From Sequoia sempervirens (lineage: Eukaryota; Streptophyta; Pinopsida; Cupressales; Cupressaceae): a stretch of DNA of 64,000 bases. Positions 34,571-44,529 of this stretch are shown piece by piece. The notes beneath the pieces are model-generated. The model was not told the DNA's origin. It saw nothing but the letters and a program-made list of their open reading frames with translations, and made no database searches. How positions within the stretch are numbered: the first letter of the stretch is position 1; every line of letters starts with the position of its first letter. A program made the translations under genes and the position numbers. Location: the NCBI GenBank assembly GCA_007258455.2, contig VDFB02270651.1, positions 697,546,197-697,610,196 of the forward strand. Reading direction: 5' to 3'.

Positions 34571-35040
34571 AGGACTCTCAGTATTCAAGGCTATGTGGAT
34601 TCTAATTGGGCAGGGGACATTGATAGCAAGAGGTCCACTAGTGGATATAATTTCATGTTGAATGGTGGTGCAGTGAGTTGGATGAGTAAGCAGCAGGCTA
34701 TAGTTGCTTTGTCCACTATGGAGGTTGAATACATGGCAGCTACACATGCTTGTAAAGAAGTAGTTTGGTTAAAACATTTGTTTCCTAACATTGGTTTTGA
34801 TGTAGGGAAAATAACTGATTTCTGTCATAGTCAAAGTGCAATTTGTCTAGCAAAGAATCCTACTTTCCATGCCAGGATGAAATATATAGATGTATAGTAC
34901 CATTTTGTATGAGATATGGTGGATGATGGAAAGGTAATTTTGGAAAAAATTGATACTTTGGAGAATGTTGTAGATGCATTGATGAAGCCAGCGAGCACAT
35001 ACAAGTTCAGGTGGTGTGCCAGTTCGATGAGCCTTAGTGC
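34571..35040 (+). pseudogene. pol: copia RNase H and pol C-terminus
   Basis: VDSNWAGDIDSKRSTSGYNF, WMSKQQAIVALSTMEVEYMA and the tail NPTFHARMKYIDV then stop are the usual RNase H blocks. A TAG at 34895-34897 and another near 34910 cut the tail (HFV, stop, DMVDDGKVILEKI). Confidence 0.9.
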
Positions 35041-35091
35041 CCATGATTTTGACTAGTTTGATTGTGCTTTGGAGGTGCTTGTGTGATCTTC

Positions 35092-35104
35092 ATCAAGTGG
35101 GAGA
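35092..35104 (+). other. Polypurine tract of the copia element
   Basis: TCAAGTGGGAGA-type purine run directly before the 3' LTR start TGGTTGG. Confidence 0.75.
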
Positions 35105-36460
35105 TGGTTGGAGATATATGCCTCAATCCCACATACTGAAACCTCTAAGAGAGACAAGTTAGTGTGACATTCTTTGTGTCTGGCCGACTAGCAGTTGAAA
35201 CTTTGTTGAACAGTTCTAGTCGATAAGACCTTGTTTCCATCTTGCCGAGTGCACCTATAGCTGTGACTTGTGGCAATCACTATAACCCTATGCCGAGTGG
35301 TGATCTCTATCCGATAGGCCACTTCTATTGTATATCAGGGAGACTCTGGGTGACAAGTGGTGTGGGGGAGACCCTTGGACGAAAGGCTTATCTTGGTATG
35401 AAGTCTTATCGAGATTGTATATCTCACCTACAAGGTGTTACACATGTGGTCTTCAAAGTAACTCATATGCTTCGGTATGAATTCTTGTCGATATGGAGAT
35501 GTCTCACCGATAGGTATTCATTTGGAGGCATCGCGGTAACACTAAGGGTTCGCTAAGAACTCCTAGCGATGGAGAGATGTCTTCACAATTGTTGTTTGGT
35601 GCTCAATATGACTTAAGGCTTTGGAGTAATGTCTCAGCGATAGTGATAAGTCTTGGCGATAGATGAGCACTTCGAAGTAACTTTTGAACCTCGGTATGAT
35701 CTCTTGGTGAAAGTGGTAAGTCTTGCCGACTGTTGAATGTTTCAGTATAACATAAAGTCTCTGTATGATCTCTCAGCAATGGAAAATTCTTAGCAATAGC
35801 TCTCTCGACTCGGTGTAACATCTTGCCGATAGTATGGACTCTTGGTGATATCGAATGTTGACTTCGTGGCATCAAGAAGACACGCTTAGTGTCTCACCGA
35901 CATGCCAACACAAGGTGAATGTCTTTGGTCAAGTGAAGACTATCCTATGTGGCTTGTATTCAACCAATCACAGAAGCTGAATGGGAACCGCTAGCAGTTG
36001 GATTATAGCGGTCATTACTGAGAGGAAGCTTGACAAACAAGGGCGACATGGATATACTCTGAAGTTGTAGATGATGAATGGTTCAACAGATTGATATTGT
36101 GGTTGTATGATCAGTGGATGGATTCGATTATGAGAAGATTGTAATGTGAAAGTTCTGTACGAGGTTGATCATAGTGAATGTTGCTGTAAAATAACATCAG
36201 AAAGATAAGTCAGATCTCTGTATGTAATCTTTATGAATGTAATACAAAGTGACTTCTCTTGGTGTGGTGGGTTTTTCTCCCATAAGGGTTTTCCCACATA
36301 AATCTAGTGTTCATATGTGTATGTCTAATTCTTTATTTTTGTTATCTCTTTCATGTGCATCTTAATTGGACTATAATTGTAAAAATTTAAAAGTGTCTCT
36401 GCATTCTTCCTTGAGGTTTTGATGTTAGGAGAGTTGCTTCCACATCTAGCTTTCCTTACA
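35105..36460 (+). repeat. 3' LTR of the copia element
   Basis: It is 1356 bp and aligned with 29710-30923, but carries about 140 extra bases at roughly 35585-35728, made of the same GCGATAG/GTCTTGGCGA words. Either one repeat unit was gained here or one was lost in the 5' LTR. Confidence 0.92.
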
Positions 36461-36465
36461 GATTA

Positions 36466-37132
36466 AAGTGGCACACAATATGGAAAGCAATGGTTCATGC
36501 TCAGAAGTGTTGTTTATACATAGGAAATTTAATCGATATGACAAAGGAATAGGATTTTATGCGAGTGGAATTATTATAACCCCAATGTCGGATCCTGTTC
36601 TACACTTAGATCCATCAAAGTAAGCTTCCAATGTTTTAGATTTGATTGTCAACACACTATTGTTGGGAAAATAGTCTTTGTTAGGCAATGCCAGAAGAGA
36701 AGGAGTGTCATCCAAGCAGTAGGTCAAGGCTTGACCTTTAACTCATTTTTATGAAATAAACTTAAGGTCAAACTCAATCAACAACATAACTGATTTAGCT
36801 AGATTTCTTGATGGGTCTTCTTTATTAAAAATATATTTGAGAGGGTCATATTTTGTCATCACATATATTTATGCAGTCAATAAATAATGATGCAACTTAT
36901 CGGTAGCAAATAAAAGAGCCAAGCATTGGTTTTCTGTTGTTGTATGTCATTTCTCAAAATCAATCAAAGTGTGGCTAATGTAATAAATAGGATTCTCTTT
37001 ACCATTTTCCTCTTGTTGAGCCAATAATGTTGTGAGAGAATGGGTTGATGTAGTTATGTAGAGGATGAATGTTTTCTTTTGCATGTAGTGGGTTGTAAAA
37101 TATGTGGAGTTGCAAGATATTCCTTCAAACAC
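36466..37132 (-). pseudogene. pol: First RNase H and start of second RNase H of element A
   Basis: At 37132-36947 the minus strand gives the ordinary gypsy RNase H (FILYITTSTHSLTTLLAQQE, NPIYYISHTL). Around 36610-36466 it gives the start of a second RNase H of the archaeal-like type (FDGSKCRTGSDIGVIIIP, PLSYRLNF), cut by the copia element at GATTA. Two RNase H domains after reverse transcriptase are known from Tat-type gypsy elements. Confidence 0.75.
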
Positions 37133-37140
37133 TCAAAATC

Positions 37141-38154
37141 CTATTTACAATACTCATTACAATCAAATTTCACATCCTTTTTAAGGAGATGTGTAAATAG
37201 TAAAGGTCGATTAGCTAGAAATGCACCAAAAGGACAGATGACTTGAATTCTTCCTTGTAATGTGCGTAGTTGAGAGATGTTCCTAGGAGGTGGAATTTTG
37301 GTTATAGAATCAATCTTCTTTGTGTCCACCTCGATGCCTTTGTGAGATATGATAATAATTAGAAGTTTCCCACTATCTACACCAAAGACACACCTTTTCA
37401 GATTTAGTCTCATGTTGTATTTTCACATTCTCCCAAAGATTTTTTGAAGGACATTCACATTGTCTTGTCTTATTAAAGATTTGGCTAGGATGTCATCAAC
37501 ATAGTCTTCCAAAATGTTATGTATGTAATCATGAAATATTAATTTCATTGCTCATTGATAAGTAGTTCCCACATTATTTAATCCAAAAGGCATCATAACC
37601 CAACAAAACACCCCCCAAACTATTGTAAATGTTGTTTTGTACTAATCTTGAGGTTTGATAAAGATTTGATTGTATCTAGAAAATCCATCCATGAATGACA
37701 ACAAGGCATTTCTTGTAATTGAATCTACTATCATGTTAATATTAGGAAGGGGAAATTCATCTTTTAAAAATGCTTTATTTAGATCACGAAAATCTTTGCA
37801 CATCCTAATATGATTGTCAGGTTTTGCAATGGCAACAATGTTTGAGATCCAAGGAGAATAATCTATATGTCATATGAAACCAGTGTCAAGGAGTTTTTCA
37901 ATTTCATCCTTAACTATCAAGGCTATTTTAGGGTTCATTTTTTGAATCTTCTAACTGTGAAGCTTAGCATTTTTAGCAAGGACTATGTTGTGTGTTACAA
38001 TATTAGGGTCAATTCCTGGTATGTCTGAATAAGTCCAAGCAAAAAGTTCAAGAAATTCATGAAGCAAGGTTACAATGTCCTCTTGTTCTCCATCATCAAG
38101 GCAATGTCCTATTTTAATGACCTCTTTATCATTTATGTCCATTGCTATATCCAT
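37141..38154 (-). pseudogene. pol: Reverse transcriptase of element A
   Basis: Minus-strand blocks in order: LLHEFLELFAWTYSDIPGID (typical gypsy start), a conserved HNI block, DFRDLNKAFLKDEFPLPNIN, MMPFGLNNVGTTYQ, catalytic YVDD (37503-37492) and RCVFGVDSGKLL then SHKGIEVD. There are stops at several points and no long continuous frame. It is clearly Ty3/gypsy rather than copia. Confidence 0.85.
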
Positions 38155-38219
38155 TGTATCTCCTAAAGGAAGTGTGTTTGATCATGGAAATTTAGGATTG
38201 TATTCTTCATTGTTCATGT

Positions 38220-38937
38220 TTATCTCACCACTCTCATTGTCTCCATCTTTTTGTTGGTGTTTATCATAACACATGTAACCTTTTTCTTGTGAGGAGTAGA
38301 TGGTTTATCATAAACTCCTAGCCTTTGTTTCAAGGATTCATCATCTTCAAAGTACTCCCATGATGGTGTTACATCCATATCAAGAAATTCGGGATGCTTC
38401 ATAGTGAGTTTGATTTTTTTGTTTGCACATGATAGTGCTTATGTTTAACGATGGTCTCTTTGATGCTTGTGTAATCTTAGAAGGACAATATCCCAAACTA
38501 GAATTTTTCTCTTCTGTGTTAGGCTCTATAGGAACCCTAATGCCTTGTTCTTTCTTTTTGTAACCTTTGCAATTGTAACCCAGTTGTTTCACAAGATCAT
38601 AACCTCTCCCATAATTTTTTTCCATTTCTTTTAGGTTTGGTGGTTGTTGATAATCAATCTCATCAAAGTTAGTTGTGTAACTTGTATTTTCTTCCAAAGT
38701 GGATGAGGTAGATGGTTGTGAAGTTTCTTCCAAATTCTAAGTTGACATGACCATTTGTTTCTTTTGTTTGTCATCTTCTTTTCTTGTTATTATGTACTCT
38801 CCCATAAATGAGGGTGTGAACTCCAAGAAACCCCAATCATCATCCAATAATTTTGACACTATTTCCATTTCTTATTTGTCTTCTTTTAAAGGTTCTATGT
38901 TGGATGTTGGAATTAATGTGCTTAGAGGACTTGTTGT
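38220..38937 (-). pseudogene. pol: Protease to reverse transcriptase linker of element A
   Basis: Two overlapping minus-strand open frames (38733-38380 and 38402-38220) contain a G-patch-like stretch (GRGYDLVKQLGYNCKGYKKK) and KHPEFLDMDVTPSWEYFEDD. This linker type is usual between protease and reverse transcriptase in these elements. No catalytic motif. Confidence 0.55.
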
Positions 38938-39460
38938 TCATTTTTCAACTTGGTATACTCTATTGTCATATACATATTTCATAATATAGTGAAGAGTCGA
39001 AGGCGCCACATGCATCTCATGAATCCATGGTCTTCCAAAAAGAAGATTGTATGAAAGATCATGAGGCATAACATGAATAGGATTTTGTAAGGTAGCCTTG
39101 TTGACTATAATAGGAAAAGTAATCACACTAAGCAGTTGTGTTCCTACACTTTCAAATCCTTGAATTTATAAAGAGTTAGGTTCCATCTTTGATTTGTCTA
39201 CTCACAATCTAAGAGTTTCACACTGCACACATTAATGGTTGATCCATTATCAACAAGGGTTCTCTGTATGTCCATTCTATTGAATTGAGCTATTATCATG
39301 AAGGCATCATGTCTCTTTTTGACCTCCAAAGGAGGGAGATTATTTTGGTGAAAGGTAATGCCTACATTTACTATATTTATTCCTTGTATTAGAGCTTCCA
39401 CATTATTTGCATTCATACTAGGAGGGACCACTACTTGTTGTAAGCCAATTTGAAGCATAG
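38938..39460 (-). pseudogene. pol: Aspartic protease of element A
   Basis: Minus-strand FNRMDIQRTLVDNGSTINVC gives the catalytic Asp in the D-N-G form used by this gypsy group. After a stop near 39201 the frame resumes with VNKATLQNPIHVMPHDLSYN and LLFGRPWIHEMHVAPSTLH, the C-terminal protease blocks. Confidence 0.75.
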
Positions 39461-40077
39461 CATGATAGTTATGGGAATTTTGAATTAGGTCCCATAGGGA
39501 TATTTTGCAAGAATATTTTTAAGTTGTTCAAAAACATCATACTCCTTCCCACTATGCGAAGATAAATGAGGGGCACTAGGAAATATGTGATTAGGAAAAG
39601 GTAAGGTTGTCAAGGTTGGTTGTTGTGGTTGCGGATTATTCCTAATGTTATATGTATGAGAAATGGTATTATGAATCAGCTACTACAATACATTATTCTT
39701 AGGCAGATAAAGGATACACTCAAGCTTGCTTGTAGATTACGGTTTATTGGAAGGTGGGTAAAGGATGAGTTGAGGTTGAATCATGTTGACTTCTCTTGGT
39801 TTTGGTTTCTCATAACAAGCCTTAGTGGATGAACCTTGTGAGAGGAAGTCATCAAGGGCTTCATCTAACATATCAAATTCATCTCTACTAAAAGGCTTGG
39901 GCTTGTTAATAAGTTGAATTTCTCTTTGTTTAGCTTTGTTTGAGCAGGCCTTAGTGGATGAACCTTGCAAGGTGAAGTCCTCAAGGGCTTCATCTAACAT
40001 ATCAAAGTCATCATGACTAAAATGCTTGAATTTTAAGCTAACGAATGGTTTTAAAAGGCTCGTAACTATACATCTAT
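39461..40077 (-). pseudogene. gag: C-terminal gag remnant of element A with internal duplication
   Basis: The minus-strand frame 40077-39737 contains FDMLDEALEDFTLQGSSTKA and FDMLDEALDDFLSQGSSTKA, two copies of a 43-residue segment. The DNA copies start at 39822 and 39951 on the plus strand, 129 bp apart. The capsid part of gag that should precede this is absent between here and the leader at 40874, so gag is truncated. Confidence 0.6.
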
Positions 40078-40082
40078 GCTTG

Positions 40083-40868
40083 GGTATGTGTAGGATCATG
40101 ATGGGCCAAAAAGTGGCAATATGTAAGTGATATGATGGCCCATGTGGCTGACAACCTTCTTTTTATCCAAAATTGATGAAACGAAAAATGATTTTTAAAG
40201 GAGATTCTCAGCTTTCCACCAATATAAATTATGCTTTACTTTGAATTTAATAAATAATTATTATTCATTTTCTATTTGAATTATGACTAAAGTCCTAATT
40301 GATAGGTTGATTGAAAAACATCTATAGCTTTCAAACAGATCACATTTTTAATCCAAAACATGTCACATTCTATGCTTCATATTATGGGATTAAAAAAAAA
40401 AGAATTTCATGAAGTTTTGACCAAGTTAAGGTGGTCAAACATAAGAGCTTTATATTTTTAAAAGTTGTAATAAAAATTTCATAATTAATTATTTACTTGG
40501 AAAAAAATTACAAAAAAATATGCATCACATCGGACATGAATCCTCTACTTATATCTAAAATCTTATAAAAAATATTATCATTTTATTGTGGTTAGGGTGG
40601 TAAGACGGACACCTACTTCTTATTTTTTCCTTGAAATTTAAGTACTATTGCATTGAAATTTTAAATTTTCACCAAATAGATTTTTTTTTTAAATAAACCT
40701 AGTATTTTAGAAACTACATTCAATTTTCTACATGTTATATTCTTACATATTTTTTAAATAATATAGATAACTTATTCAAATTTTTACGTCAAGTTGCCTA
40801 ACTCTAATTTTTCTAAATTTTTTGCCACTTAAGGGCCTATTTTTTCCATGATGATCCTACACATACCC
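40083..40868 (+). mobile_element. TIR element copy 2
   Basis: It is 786 bp, flanked by GCTTG at 40078-40082 and 40869-40873. Left end GGTATGTGTAGGATCATGAT; right end read backwards GGGTATGTGTAGGATCATCA. It has the same interior as copy 1 apart from small indels. The different target duplication (GCTTG against GGGGG) shows that copies 1 and 2 are separate insertions and not the LTRs of one element. Confidence 0.85.
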
Positions 40869-40873
40869 GCTTG

Positions 40874-41416
40874 TTTAAGTTTAATGTTTTTGGGTTTTAT
40901 TTCTGATCTATGTCTAATGTAGTCTAATCTAAATGCTAAAAATGAAAATTGCAAAAAGCTTGTTCTATCCACAATTTTCATGAATGTAAATGATGATATT
41001 TCCAATGATTGCAGTATAACAGAAAGCAACTAAATTGAAACAAAAAAGTAATGAGAGCAAAAAAAAGCTTCAGAAGTAGAAATTCAACTCTAGAAACAAC
41101 AATTCAAATTTTACATTGGGACTGATTCACCCAAGGTGGCAAATGAGACCCAGTAGGGGGTTTTTCCAAATTTTCAACATTTTTTTAATTTCTTTTTATG
41201 TCTTCTATGTTGTATGATGCAGGTCTAAGATGCAAATGTATTTTTTCAATAATTTTTAATGAAATTAAGTACAAAAATGAAAGCTAAATGAGCTTTCACT
41301 AGTGCAAAAATTAAAACCCTAGAATGCAAATTAACCAATGCAAAACCTAATGCAATTTTAATGCAAGCTAAATCTAGGATGTAAATGCACTCCAAATAAA
41401 AACAAGGATGTCCTCA
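40874..41416 (-). other. Leader of element A
   Basis: Read on the minus strand, this matches 8425-8800 of the RT-less element (words TTAGCTTGCATTAA, CTTAATTTCATTAAAAAT, and an inverted motif at 41118-41150). Non-coding. Confidence 0.7.
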
Positions 41417-41430
41417 CACTGGGTTCACCA
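41417..41430 (-). other. Primer-binding site of element A
   Basis: On the minus strand TGGTGAACCCAGTG follows the LTR end after TTT, the same design as 8412-8424. Confidence 0.7.
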
Positions 41431-41433
41431 AAA

Positions 41434-43059
41434 TGGAACCTCTTAAAATGGGGGCGAATTGGATTTGATGGGTTAAGCTATGATGTATTCACACCGTATT
41501 TCAAAGAGACTCCACTCAAGGATAACCCTAGAGATCTCAATGCAAAGGAGATTAAAATATTGCAATAGGGCAGTCCTAGAGACTCAATGATAACTAATGA
41601 GGAGTTCACCACCAAGTTAAATTTGGAAAAGATAATGAAATGTAAGATGTAAAATAAAACCCTAATTTAATGCAATGACTTAGAAAATTCCTTAAAAATG
41701 TGAGCAAAATAGAATAGAAAGAAGAAAGTGGGAATGATGTGCACCTGGAAACCTTGAAATGACTGGAAATAACTCTGAAATTTTGGAAATTTTGATTTTT
41801 TGACCAACTGGGACTCATTTACTAATCTGGACGAATCAATCCCAGATTAGGGTTTCTGTATGGGAATCTATTTTTGGAAAAAGGTAATAAAATCTACAAA
41901 CATATTTGGAAAATAGCTACAGTGGGACTCATTTGCCAATATTGGCGAATTAGTCCTATTCTAATTTTTTAGAAATTGAAAGTTGTGATCTATACTTCAA
42001 CACCTACCCTTTCCTTCAAATATGAGTTCTAGATCCAAACCTACAAAATAAACTTTCCAAATAGAATTTTAATTTATTTGCTAATGGGGGTTTTCCTTGG
42101 TCAAACCCCTAGTTTGGTAATTAAACCTTGATAAGAATAAAGAAATGTGCATGAAAACCCTATCCTTAAGTGTGTCTAAGACTAAGAAATCTAAAATATG
42201 ATGCAATCCTATTCTAATGTGCAAGAATATGATGCAATGATGGAAATGTAGAGATGAATGACTCACTTTTGATGATCCTCAATCACCCCGAATGAGCTCT
42301 AACTATTCATATGCATTCCTTAGGCTAGATATAAAATTATAATGGAAGATTGAATCACTTAGGAAACAAGTCTTTAAGCTTGGATTAATGGTTAATTGCA
42401 TCTCCCCAACCTTGAATCCATCAAGATTCACCATAGGCATCCATGATCAACCCTTGAAAATGCTAGATCTTTATTGAAAGTGAGCTTGAAGACCTGCAAA
42501 AATGCTTTGATGTTGCTCCAATGCTTCAACTTTACATGCTCTTTAAATGAGAATACTCTTGCGAAATATTTTCTTGAAGATTCTTGATGCTTAATGCTTG
42601 AAAATGCTTGCTTGAAGTGCTTATCTATGATAAAAATGACTTAGAAGCTTGCTTTTGTAGGAATCAACACCTAATTAGCCGTTATTTAGATCTCAAAGGC
42701 CAACATCCACCAAAAAAATAAATTAAATTGATAAATTCCTACTCAAATTTGAAAAACACCTCAAATAGGACTCATTCACCACACTTGGTGAATGGGTTCT
42801 ACCTAAGGGGACTCATTCACCCAAGGTGGAGAATGAGTCCCATTTTCGCTTTTTGAGGTGGGTTTTTGGATTTTTTTTCGTTTTGAATGATTTTATAGGA
42901 TTTTTAGGTGAAATGAGCCTCAAGATCCAAAATAATGGGTCCTAGGGACTTTTAAATGATGATTTAAATCATAATTAATGCAAGGGTACCCAAGATAGGT
43001 CCAAATTAGACCAAGGATTGTACTATCTCCAAGAAGGGAGTACAATTTTGGTGGTCACA
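41434..43059 (-). repeat. 5' LTR of element A
   Basis: It is 1626 bp, plus-strand start TGGAACCTCTTAAAATGGG, end GGTGGTCACA, followed by CCTTG. Aligns with 20462-22070. Inverted motifs at about 41810-41843, 41924-41956, 42766-42800 and 42810-42842. Confidence 0.88.
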
Positions 43060-43469
43060 CCTTGCATTGGAGATGATGGAACTTCATTAATTTTTGCTGC
43101 TTGTGTTTCGCTCATGCCCTGCCTAGTGTTATTGGTCTCTCATGGTGTCGAAATTTTCCCTGGGTTGGGGGTTTTAGCCTTATTTTCATGTAAAACCCTT
43201 TTTTTATTTTATGCCTTGGTTGGGATCTTTTTCGTTGTTACCTTTTAGAAGGGTTTTAAAATTACTTATGCCATATCGGTTCGTCTAGGCCGAGTCCCTT
43301 TGTTTTATTTTATTTTTCCTCCACGGGATTTTTCATTTTCCTAAGTTCTGGTTAGCCCTATGTTTCATTGTTGAAAAACAACTTATGTCGTTGTTTACCA
43401 TCTGCCTAGTGATGTCCCATTGTCCTCTTAATAAATGTTTTGTTTTACAGAAGGATCAAATTCGTGTGA

Positions 43470-43990
43470 CCGTTGATCAACTGTCATCTGATCTCAGTCA
43501 TTTCCTACCATCCTATGATGGCCCCACCACAATGCTTTGGTTGATCACGATATCACGGGAGGGTTCCACATGTCCTTTTTGGCCTAGCCAAAGGAGATGG
43601 TGTGTCGTTGATCAATTATTGTTAGATATCAACAGTTGCCTGCCATTGCGTGATCCAAAATTGCAAGGTCTTTACTGATTATGATATCATGGGCGGGCGC
43701 CACATGTCTCATCTAATGAAGCCAAAAGAATAAAGGAAATACTATCTGACCTTAATACATTAGAAGGTGGGTTACTAGAGTGTTCTTATGATGCACATGT
43801 TTTAAATCAACGGATCTATTAGAATCTAGGTGGGAAAGTTACTTGATGGTTAATGATAAGGCTGGTGACTATGTTGAATGAACAAGATCACTGATGCTCA
43901 CGATCTACAGTTGCCTGCCATCATGTGATCCAAAGTTGCAAGATCTTTACTGATCCCGATATCACACGCAACCGCCACATGGACTTCTTT
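43470..43990 (+). promoter_or_regulatory. Three-fold repeated U3 module, decayed G-boxes
   Basis: Three partial repeats each have a GATATCAY core followed by a CCACATG word: CACATG at 43567-43572, 43701-43706 and 43976-43981. In the 3' LTR the same three sites are CACGTG. Probably promoter or enhancer sites of the LTR (inference). Confidence 0.55.
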
Positions 43991-44529
43991 TGTAGTGTAT
44001 GGTATGGTGGGCCCCTTATTGCCGCGTTGGAGATTGTGTCAGCTTGTTTTGAAGGAAGTCATTCGATGATTTGATCTAATTGAAAGATCGAAAACTCAAA
44101 TTTATATCTGCATCAAATATGGTTGGAGTCATTCACACAGCGCACGAGTGAGCTTTAATGGCAGATGAGACACTTATTGGCACGATTTGATCGAAATAAA
44201 ATCAATTCTCTTGCTTTATTTGTATTACAAAGCATTCAAGTATTTTGCGGAGTAATTTAATAGCCGAAAGCGAAGTTGTGAATCATTGCAACAAGAATTT
44301 GGGACTTCTACAAACAAAGCTGTGAGTTAATTTCTTTCTTCTGGTCATTCTGCACTTGAATTTGGGAAAATATTTTATGTACTTGTCATTGAGCTTGTTG
44401 ATAAATGTGTTAGGGCTATAGTTTAATTAGAGTTGTGAGAAATTACAGTGTTTTGTTTTGTAATTTTCTCTCTAGTTAGTCCTAGCTATTTGAAGTATAA
44501 CATTGTAAAGAGGCCCTAGTTTTTTCAAG

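Larger units (their letters stand above)
29710..36460 (+). mobile_element. Ty1/copia retrotransposon, complete structure, inactive
   Basis: 6751 bp, LTRs 29710-30923 and 35105-36460, target duplication GATTA on both sides, initiator-Met primer site, and gag, protease, integrase, reverse transcriptase and RNase H in copia order. It is inactive: stops in gag, the protease D-S-G changed to D-S-R, an integrase stop, a frameshift in reverse transcriptase, and a stop upstream of RNase H. Confidence 0.95.
20462..43059 (-). mobile_element. Element A: 22.6 kb Ty3/gypsy element with nested insertions
   Basis: Minus-strand element bounded by LTRs 41434-43059 (5') and 20462-22070 (3'), with CCTTG duplicated at 20457-20461 and 43060-43064. 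Going down the minus strand: primer site, leader, gag end (40077-39500), protease (39460-38940), reverse transcriptase (38154-37141), RNase H and second RNase H (37132-36466 then 29704-29621), integrase (27940-26400), a long 3' region with an antisense plant mobile domain gene, then the polypurine tract. Four later insertions account for roughly 10 kb: two TIR elements, one LTR copy and one copia element. The capsid part of gag is not recognisable. The second RNase H placed after the first marks a Tat-type relative (family knowledge). Confidence 0.85.

Noticed and set aside
25643..40868. The similar blocks at 25643-26394 and 40083-40868 as the two LTRs of one minus-strand element
   Set aside because: Their flanking duplications differ (GGGGG and GCTTG), each interrupts otherwise continuous element A sequence, no primer site or polypurine tract adjoins them, and a third copy sits in integrase of element G.
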